64,000 nt of DNA, taken from assembly GCA_038373885.1 (NCBI GenBank), contig JAWZYV010018278.1, positions 1-64,000 of the forward strand, read 5' to 3'. The notes under the pieces are model-generated. The model saw nothing but the letters and a program-made list of their open reading frames with translations. It did no database searches and was not told the DNA's origin. Source of the DNA: Cheiracanthium punctorium (Eukaryota; Arthropoda; Arachnida; Araneae; Cheiracanthiidae). Made by a program: the position numbers and the translations under genes. This document shows, piece after piece, positions 56,351-64,000 of the stretch; position 1 is the stretch's first letter, and every line of letters starts with the position of its first letter.

Positions 56351-56838
56351 TTTCCAAATTAATAAATGTGCCCCATGCATTAATTTGGAGATGTACAAAA
56401 TTTCAATCTTCCATCATGAAATGTCTCAGAGATATCTTTAAACAAAGTTAGTCGGGGTTGTACATGAATATAAATATAATTAGCATGAATTTAAAATAGC
56501 TATAGAACAAATAAGTTGTTCTTTTTTCTTAATTTCTGTTTGACCACTGAAACGACGCGATTTTTCCTCTCCGAGAGCTACTGAAAAGTACAATGCTTGA
56601 CAATTTCTAAGGAACAAACAATATATGCTAAATTGCATCTCAGACACCTGACGAATAACTGTAAATTCAAGTTCAGAAGGCGTGATAGACCAGGACTTGT
56701 TATCTGTATAAAAGACAGTGTATACAAGCTCATGATTCCTACAAAAATTCATACTGTTTGATGTTTGACGAAAATAGTGCTGGATGTTATAAATGTTTTT
56801 TTTAATTCTGCTTGGTTCTTGCAATAATTAAGAGCAAA

Positions 56839-57280
56839 ATGTCAGCAAGACATCGTTTGAGTGACTTTGATCCTGAAGAGCAATTGGACGACTGGAAGCA
56901 GGTCAAAGTGTCACCACTGCCGCTGCTGCAATGAGTGTATCAAAGAGTGTTATCTCACGATAAAAGAAGGCCGCTGAAGGTGTAAATGCTTTGTGAAAGC
57001 ATGCGGAAGTGATGAAAAATTGTGAAAGCGATCCTCTAAAGGTGTGGTAGGAACACCACACTTTTAGAGGATCGCTGTGTAGCCCTCGTGGCAAAAAGGA
57101 ACAGGAATTACACTCCTGGCCAGATAGATGCAAACCTTGCAACCGCTGCATGTTTCAGCAAGAACCATCCACGCAAGTTTCAGCAAGAACCACGGCGATT
57201 AAATCAAGTTGGTTTGCATGCATGGGAGCCTGTTCGAATGCATTCTACCGTAACTCCGCATTCAGTAAGAGCTGCCGCGT
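56839..57280 (+). pseudogene. N-terminal relic of a Tc1-like transposase
   Basis: ATG at 56839 opens MSARHRLSDFD, then frameshifts through AAAAMSVSKSVISR (the first helix-turn-helix of Tc1 transposases). The frame later resumes as AKRNRNYTPGQIDANLATA and RRLNQVGLHAWEPVRM, the second DNA-binding half. A 20-bp inverted insertion interrupts the linker at 57028-57047. The match ends near 57280, so the catalytic domain is absent. This family differs from the intact element at 20153-21561. Confidence 0.75.
57028..57075. repeat. 20-bp inverted repeat inside the Tc1 relic
   Basis: 57028-57047 is the reverse complement of 57056-57075 with one mismatch; the loop is taggaaca. The right arm fits the normal transposase coding order (ending in a Leu-Glu-Asp-Arg codon series), whereas the left arm does not. 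Confidence 0.9.
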
Positions 57281-57399
57281 GGTGGTTATGTGGTTTTGTT
57301 TTATATAAGGTAATTCCGGAACTTATGCCGTACATTTCTTTGAATTTGTGTAAAGAATCCCAGGGTGCTGCACATGCAATAAAATAAATCACTCTGTGT

Positions 57400-58117
57400 T
57401 ATTTAATGTAGAATATAAAATATGTATACTGCAACAAAAATTATTTTTAAAAATTAATATCTTTTAACAATTTTTTTCTAATAACATTGCACTGCGGGTG
57501 AGACGCCACTCTTGTGCGGGAGTTATGCCGCGCCCTATCATAAGAACAGAAGGATATAATAAATAAAAATTCTCGAAAAAATATTCACATCTGAACTATA
57601 ATTAGTACCTATTTAATAACAAAAAGATACTAAATGAGTACAGAGACACCAATTTGTAGGTTTCAATCAATATTAATTTTCCAACTTAGTTCACTACTAA
57701 AGTTAAATACTTATTTCTTTTAATTGAATGTTAATTATTACTTCATCAACAACGTATAACATCAGAGTGTTCGTGAGGGAAAAAAAGGAGTAAATTAACG
57801 TTTAATTTGTTTTATTCGTTTTTAACATTCTTTTATTCTTTTGTTTTAATTTTTTAATAAAATGCGGGTGTTTCTAATAAAATCTGTAAACAAATTTAAA
57901 ATTAATCTGGTTTTTAAGATCAATATTTCATTTAAGAGAGAACGTTAAAATACAAAATTATTACAATTACAATTAACGACTAATAGCATGCCCAACTTGG
58001 TGAGTCTGTGCAAAATGAAAGAGAAAAAAAGTTAATAACACTTAGTTAAATCTAGCAAATACACTCCATTAACATAAATTTAGTAATATAAGAAATAAGA
58101 GACAAATTAGAATTTCA
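57400..58117. other. AT-rich stretch without recognised gene
   Basis: A short GC-rich patch at about 57490-57535 has no recognised identity. TTTATT near 57808 would be an AATAAA polyadenylation signal for the minus-strand candidate exon at 58118. Confidence 0.4.
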
Positions 58118-58345
58118 CTAAAAGCAGCATCCGGTGTAAAAGAAACTGCGGCATGTATATCCGGGATAGCAGTGCGACATGTGTCCCATTTTCGTTTTGT
58201 AGTAGTTTGGGGTGCTCCCGTCCACTGTGTAGACGCAACACATCACAGTTGCCTGTCTTCGCAACGGAAAGTGCAGTAACCATACACACAGTGCTTTATG
58301 CGGGTGCCACACTTAGTTTTGACTTCGACATTATGCATGGATTCA
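58118..58345 (-). pseudogene. Candidate cysteine-rich peptide exon with a frameshift
   Basis: On the minus strand the upstream frame reads KCGTRIKHCVYGYCTFRC, with four cysteines in 18 residues, then hits a stop near 58246. A second frame, open from about 58242 to the stop at 58118, carries Cys-Cys near its start and ends HCYPGYTCRSFFYTGCC. Together the two segments hold ten cysteines or so in a pattern typical of small secreted disulfide-rich peptides. A single-base shift around 58240-58250 separates them. A pyrimidine-containing AG lies just upstream of the first cysteine, so this may be a terminal exon with the signal peptide elsewhere. The family is not recognised; venom, defence or hormone-like peptides are all possible. 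The shift makes it a pseudogene unless it is a sequencing error. Confidence 0.45.
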
Positions 58346-58349
58346 GTAA

Positions 58350-61290
58350 TTAGTGTAAAAGAACAGTTAAACGTCACATGATTCATGTTTAAAAGTTTGG
58401 AAGGCAAAATCATGCGTTTATCTCAAAATAAAATTTTTATAGTTACAGCTGAAGCCCCGAACGGGATTCCTGCTATACACCAGTTAAGAAAATCTCACTG
58501 CACGCCTATACTGTGCCTGTGACTGCTATCTATCGACAATTACCAGAAATACAAAGGGTGCAGCATCTGTCCCGGGTGTGCGGCGACTCTACTGGAATTA
58601 CTCTAAGTTTTTTGTTTTATGTTTTTAAGAATGTAAACTGTCCTCCCGTGAGATGAACAGGAGCACTCAGGTAATAAAACTGAAAATGAAGAACTTAAAA
58701 TATATAACCTATTCTTAAAAAAAAAATCGATCACATTCGATATCTGCACTAAAAATATCGAAGTTTCAAAGAGCTTTGATGTGATTGGGGTAATCACGTG
58801 AACAACTTCCAGACGTATATGCAGACAGTATTGCTTCACGACAGCCTGTGTTGAAAGGTGTCTGAACGTATAACAATAAGGCAACGTGTTTTAAAGATGA
58901 ATTGACGCTTATGAATAATATTTTCTGCTCGCTTGGAAATACCATTTTAATGAAGCTGAAGTTGATTTATATAAGTGAATAGAACTGCTATATTTTATGC
59001 AAGCAAATGTTATTCGTAAACTGCTTTGTTAAAACATATTAATGGAGCTTATGGGATAACTGAAACTATTTTTCATGTTTACTTACAAGCCATGTTGTCT
59101 AATAAGTTCGAAAAAGAGACAAGAAAAGGAATAAAGAAAGAAAACATCTGTGCCTTGACAAATATATAAATTATGAAAAGCTTTCTAACATAAGTGTCTT
59201 GTACGTTCTGCAAAAAAGACGCATTAAAGATATCGACTTAATTAGAGAAATGTTCTCTATTATTTTACAATATTTTTTTTTCCTAACGGGGTAATCTCCC
59301 TGCTAAAACATAGCTTTTGAAAATGGAATTGTGACCTTTCTTTAGATCTGATCAATTTAACATTACAAGAGCAAGAATAAAAATATTTTATTAATTTTTC
59401 GATAATGCAAATAAGTTATTAACCAGTGAAAAAAATGGCTATCTAATGTTAATGTAAAGATTTTAAGCTTTAAGCCATAATTCCCTATATGATGAATGTA
59501 TTTCATAATATTTCAGTTCATAATGTAATTTATAAAACCCTATCAATAAGATTACTTTTTTTCAGACCAGTATAAGCTTTTTTTCAGGTTATGAATTATT
59601 AAATCATATTTCAAATAACTGTAATAGGAAATGCGTAAATTTTATTTTCACTAGAACTAGTATCTTTAAAACCTCCCAACCTAAATTTTGATTCCATTCG
59701 GACCAGAAGTTTGCAAAATATCAACTAAGGTAATTAAAATTGAGCTTTAAGTACAAACATCTAGGATTAGATTATACTATTTATCGATACTTCCACCATT
59801 TTCACTAAATATTTCTCAAATGAAATAAGATTATAACAGACATGTTTAATACTTTTTGATGTACGGAACCGTTAACAATATTTTCTGACACAAAATAATC
59901 TATTAATCCATTAAACGTAAAATATAAATCCTACAGTGATTGCAACATGCTGATTTAAAACATCAAACCTGACAAAATGTGTTCCATTAATACTAGTAGT
60001 TTCCTGATTCGGCAGGAAAATTCTCCGAAAGAGGTTCAATATGTAAATTATTGTATTAAAATAATGGACAGTTCATTTTCATTCGAAGCAACATTTCAAT
60101 TAGAGTCGTTATAATAAAGTTGTCCCTCCCAATATAGCCGTTCGAATTTCGCGATTTCATTCTATAGCGGTTTTTAATCAATTTAAAAAACGGAAGGAAA
60201 TTCTATATTCGACGCATGTCTAATGTTAAAAAACGTATTTTGGTGGTATGCATGTTTTCTATGCCCTAACTATTAAAATATGTGATTTATAAATAAGGAA
60301 CCCTATCCCTAATAGCACCCTGACCTAAATGTGAAGTCACTGCGACTCACTCAACCGTCACGTGATGTCGCGAATGATTCGCCGCGACTGTTAAATGTCC
60401 TCATGCTCAAATGTCGCAACGTAACGTCACCGTGAAATCACACTGGGACATATATGTGACATTGTGACTTCAATACGACTTTATAGCGCCGTCATTGCAC
60501 GGAAATTCATTTATCGCGCTAGAGTGTGGAACAGATTAACCGCGATGAAAGGAAGCCGATTGTTAAGACTGACTAATCTTCTGATAAGTTTTGAAACATC
60601 TTAAAATTTTGTGTATGATAATTAACCACGGCACATTTTGTAGGTGATTTAAAAAAGAAAAAGAAAGCATTTTATTGCATTTCATTTTTTGTATAGATTT
60701 CACCTAACGACTGTGGCATACAAGCCATTCTATTTTCTTTATTTGATCGGTGGACATATTTCCCCACTAGGGGTTAATTCCTTTAGAGATTCGCAAATTT
60801 TACGTCCTTGTGCGAAAGTAGAGGAAGAATACATTGGAATCCCAAAAAATGTCAGTATTCAGATTTTCACGGAAAAATTGATTTTGACCATCTCTGAATT
60901 TACATTAACAGATTAATTCGAGACATCTGTGTGTTCGTTTGATTTTGGAGTCTTCTCTGTACGTACGTGTCAGTTTTCCTATTTAGTCATTCTTTTCAAC
61001 TATAAATATTTTGACTGCTAAAATAACCAAAGCCAGTTTTTGCGGTCCACGGACTGGTACGTAAATAAGTGGATTTCTATGATTAACATATAACTAAAGA
61101 AGCATTCTTCGAAACTGGTTCTAGACATTAAAAATATAATTCCAATTGCATTTAGATTTAACGTCTTTGAATTGTCTCATGCAGTTACATGGCGATTAGT
61201 TCAATTGCAGCTTCTATTTGATCTTCATCAAGCTCAAATGATTGGTCAGAACGTTGGTCATATTTGAGAAAAGAGCCTCGAGTATACTAG
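58350..61290. other. Stretch without recognised gene
   Basis: A GC-richer block at about 58440-58590 and a segment at 60310-60530 with many gtcac/gtgac/gtcgc pentamers stand out, but neither was identified. The rest is AT-rich. Confidence 0.4.
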
Positions 61291-61306
61291 AACAGAATCT
61301 TGACAT

Positions 61307-61579
61307 GTGGCTTCTACTGAGGATTCAGTTCCGTATGTAAATTTCCATACGTTTCTGTCAGATTCTCGACTTTTCCTTACCTTTTTGACGATAATAAACC
61401 AAACTCAAGGGTGGAATAGCCCGGAACCCATCCTCTACACAACCGTGGACTCTGGGGTAAAGAAGCAGACAATCAGCCTTAAGTGGAGCTCCAGTGTTCA
61501 GTTCCCAGCCAAGTATGGCCTTTATTCACTCACTCAAGGCATTCAAATTCGAGTCAAACCTGTCCAGCCTGAAGACTGA
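61307..61579 (+). other. Unassigned open GC-richer segment
   Basis: The plus frame is open for 90 codons, with no ATG at its start, and has a coding-like composition (for example WSSSVQFPAKYGLYSLTQGI) before a TGA. I recognise no domain and no clear splice signals. It may be an exon remnant or a fragment of a retroelement. Confidence 0.25.
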
Positions 61580-61609
61580 ACCTCAGACCTGCGGTATGGC
61601 AACAATGTA

Positions 61610-62860
61610 GTAAACAATGATTTTGATGGTAATCTAGAAACACTAAATTTGTGACTTTAAATGGACATCATTAACAAGAGTATTAATCAAGTTTATAAAC
61701 TTGAACTCTTTTAAGCCCATGGACATTAGCATGTGGCGATAACTGCAATTCAGCCATTGTACAATAAACTGTGAAAGAAATAACGATATAACCTACACAA
61801 CTTTTATAAAACGGTGGAAAAAGAAACTGAAAATACCAGTAACGTTGCTCATGTCATCATATGGAAACTATATGCCCACCATATTTGGATGGTTTTAAAA
61901 ATTCCAAACAGTTCATAACTATTTCCTGGTTGAAAAATACGTTGTGCTATAATATGCTTCACACATGCAGAATGAGTGGAAAATTCTATTCTTTCCACTT
62001 TGAGTTAAATCTGGCACTGACTAACATCTATAAGCTAAATGAAGCGAAGTTTCCTTCTAAAGTAAATTTAAAAATGACTTTCATGCTACAAAACTGCTGA
62101 ACAAACTAGTGCAAAACATAAAAAAATGCCGAAATATATACAAACTAAACATCGTCGTATATAATTTTGAAAACACGAAACATAAAAATTTAAAAGCATG
62201 AAACCGATGCGAAATATATTAAGCTTCTAAATTTAACTCATTTTTAACAGATTATGAGCATTTTAAAACATCAGAGAAACAAATTTATTTTTAACTCGGT
62301 CTGTGATCAATAGCTCGTTTAAACATGAAAATAAAATACTTCAGAAAACGCTTAGTGATGACTACAATGCGATTATTTGTCGGAGCCGACCAAAGTAATG
62401 AGAAAATCATTTATTGTAACTTGTAATTAAATTTGTTGCCTCTAAAAATAAACATCACGACTAGGTTTTATTTTCTTTAAAAGACTGTAAATATTAATTA
62501 TTATTATCTTTATAATGAGAATTTAATTAAATAGCCAAGTAATTAGTACGTTCTTAGACGTTCATGCAAAAAACAAAATTTGTATCCGTGTAACCGTGAG
62601 TATTGTAGACTTAAGTAGTATAAAACTCAATTTAAAAAAATTAGTTCAATATTTATTCAATAAGTATGTTATATGCAATATCTTTCAAGAGAAAAAATAT
62701 TTTAATTAAACTTTTGTTGTTGTTCAGTAAGCATGAATGAATTAAAAGATGTTTCACTTGTTTTAATTAATTTTTACTTTATTAATTAAGAAAATATGAG
62801 TTTGATGGTTATTAGCTGCTAATTAAAGTGATGTTGCTGTTGTTTTTCTTGTATCTCATA
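61610..62860. other. AT-rich stretch without recognised gene
   Basis: Only short chance frames are present. Confidence 0.5.
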
Positions 62861-62864
62861 TCCT

Positions 62865-63190
62865 TTGACTAACCACGGAGATTCAGCAAATCTACCTTAT
62901 AGGTCGCCAGTGGGCAAAAAGAAAAAGTCTGCCGTACTATTGAACCCCATTGGAAGGAAGACCTACTCAGCTTTGGGTCTCCTAATTCTAAAAAAAAATT
63001 CAGATGAGACACCTAGCACATGCATTGGTACTCCCAGAGGTTTTGAACATGGAAGCCACGACAGATTTTACGTAACCAACACCTTTTAGCGTACACGGTC
63101 CCATAGCAGTCCAGTCAAGGCAGGTTGTTACCCTCCCAACAGCTGTCCAAGGTCGGCGCTGCTTCACCTTTGGTGTTCTCATGGGAGCTG
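62865..63190. other. Unassigned GC-richer segment
   Basis: A 60-codon minus frame from ATG at 63182 (MRTPKVKQRRPWTAVGRVTT, then four cysteines) follows a possible acceptor, aagctcag. A plus frame overlaps it. No family was recognised. Exon remnant and old retroelement are both possible. Confidence 0.25.
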
Positions 63191-63945
63191 AGCTTAAGAC
63201 GACTTAACCAGTTTTGGGATGATTAAAGTGATCATTAATTTAGCTTGAAGTCAAACATTTTCCCCTCACATTTCTATGTAACTCAGAGGTTGTACCATTT
63301 GTAGGAATCTGTAAACATTTTTTGAGGGAACACCCTCTCAAAAATCACTTGATCTAGTCTAATCAAAGCATTCGCCTACAATTCTTTGATTAAGATTGAA
63401 TCTACACATCGAAAAAATATCTCATAATGCTGCTATTTCCTAAAGATACAACATTTGAAATTTCTGAATGCTTTCCTATTTTGATGCAAGCAAGTGCAAA
63501 CCTGTAAGCATTTAAAATTTTCCTCCCTTCAAGTAATCTTTTATTTCAAAAAATATTATCATTCAGTATAAAAGAGTCCACAAACCAACTGAACCCCATC
63601 TGTATTATTCAAACATTATTCTTTAACATTTACAGAATTTCAAAACAAGTCGGGCATTTACAATTGAACAACAAATATCACGATACATTTGATCAGCGTA
63701 GAAAATTATATTTTAGTCATCCATCAGCGTAATTGCTGAAGTTTAATAAAAAAACGGAAGAAGAAGAAGAAAGAAAGAAAACAAAAGAAAACGTCTGCAA
63801 GGCACCGTATGATTACCACGGAAACACATTTGTTTAGCATGAATAATAATAAAATGCTGTACCATGAAATAAATATCTAATTCTAGCATGTCTTGTTTTA
63901 GATGTAAACCGAATTTCATTTTCGCTGATTGTATTACTATTTTAA

Positions 63946-64000
63946 CCCTTTAACGCGCAGTGTTCCCGCTCTGAGAACACCCAACTCTGACGGTTTGACT
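63946..64000. mobile_element. Fold-back TTAA MITE, cut by the window end
   Basis: TTAA at 63942-63945 is followed by CCCTTTAACGCGCAGTGTTC and the gttcccgctctgagaac palindrome (one base from perfect). This is the same outer end as the copies at 24550 and 39824. The rest lies beyond the window. Confidence 0.85.

Noticed and set aside
56480..56824. 114-codon minus frame
   Set aside because: Starts at TTG, matches no family, and lies just upstream of the Tc1 relic on the opposite strand.
60689..60916. 75-codon plus frame
   Set aside because: No domain or splice support; the length is within chance expectation for this composition.
1..64000. CRISPR arrays, rRNA genes, operons or viral integrations
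   Set aside because: No regularly spaced repeats, no rRNA-like segments and no recognisable viral proteins were seen. All large repeats fit eukaryotic transposable elements.

Overview
The window looks like a nuclear segment of an arthropod genome, most likely a spider or other chelicerate. It is strongly AT-rich, has only small islands of coding sequence bounded by GT/AG splice signals, and is densely seeded with Tc1/mariner, hAT, piggyBac-like and Penelope-like elements and their relics. Nothing prokaryotic is present (no operons, rRNA or CRISPR). The taxon is an inference from composition and element types.

The only well-supported host gene lies at 10.4-14.7 kb on the + strand. Two phase-0 coding exons (10432-10971 and 14132-14740) join across a 3.16-kb intron to give a 382-residue, mostly disordered, Ser/Pro/Arg-rich protein. 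It has repeated R-R-x-S sites, a polyproline run, a conserved-looking C-terminal block and a final K-R-V-S-F motif of the PP1-docking type. I do not recognise the family. Two weaker host candidates exist: a first coding exon at 37282-37502 (+), abutted by a TA-flanked MITE, and a cysteine-rich peptide-like exon at 58118-58345 (-) split by a frameshift.

Mobile DNA dominates the rest. From left to right: a decayed Tc3-like relic (0.9-1.8 kb); a young mariner-like element with 163-bp terminal inverted repeats (TIRs) and a frameshifted DUF4817-type transposase (2.55-4.13 kb); an older mariner relic carrying a nested hAT MITE (4.26-5.33 kb); a complete Tc1-like DD34E element with an uninterrupted 346-aa transposase (20.15-21.56 kb); fold-back piggyBac-like MITEs flanked by TTAA (24.55-25.05, 39.82-40.17 and one entering at 63.95 kb, plus a fragment at 0.62 kb); a mariner relic (26.3-27.1 kb); a LINE RNase H fragment (27.3-27.7 kb); a pogo-like MITE (29.2 kb); a mariner relic (31.1-31.7 kb); an unclassified 1.65-kb TIR element (35.5-37.2 kb); a hAT deletion derivative with an 8-bp target-site duplication (42.4-43.1 kb); a Tc3-like element whose TIRs each carry two copies of the end motif (45.9-47.4 kb); two 5'-truncated Penelope-like copies joined head to head (49.6-51.6 kb); and further mariner, Tc1 and hAT fragments to 57.4 kb. 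Long AT-rich stretches between these hold only microsatellites, short hairpins and old unclassified repeats.

The most noteworthy structures are the head-to-head Penelope pair with GIY-YIG remnants and hammerhead-like folds, the fold-back TTAA MITE family with perfect hairpins, the cysteine-rich broken exon, the unclassified TIR element at 35.5 kb, and a 20-bp inverted copy inside a Tc1 relic that looks like a template-switch mutation. I found no clearly new multi-gene system.
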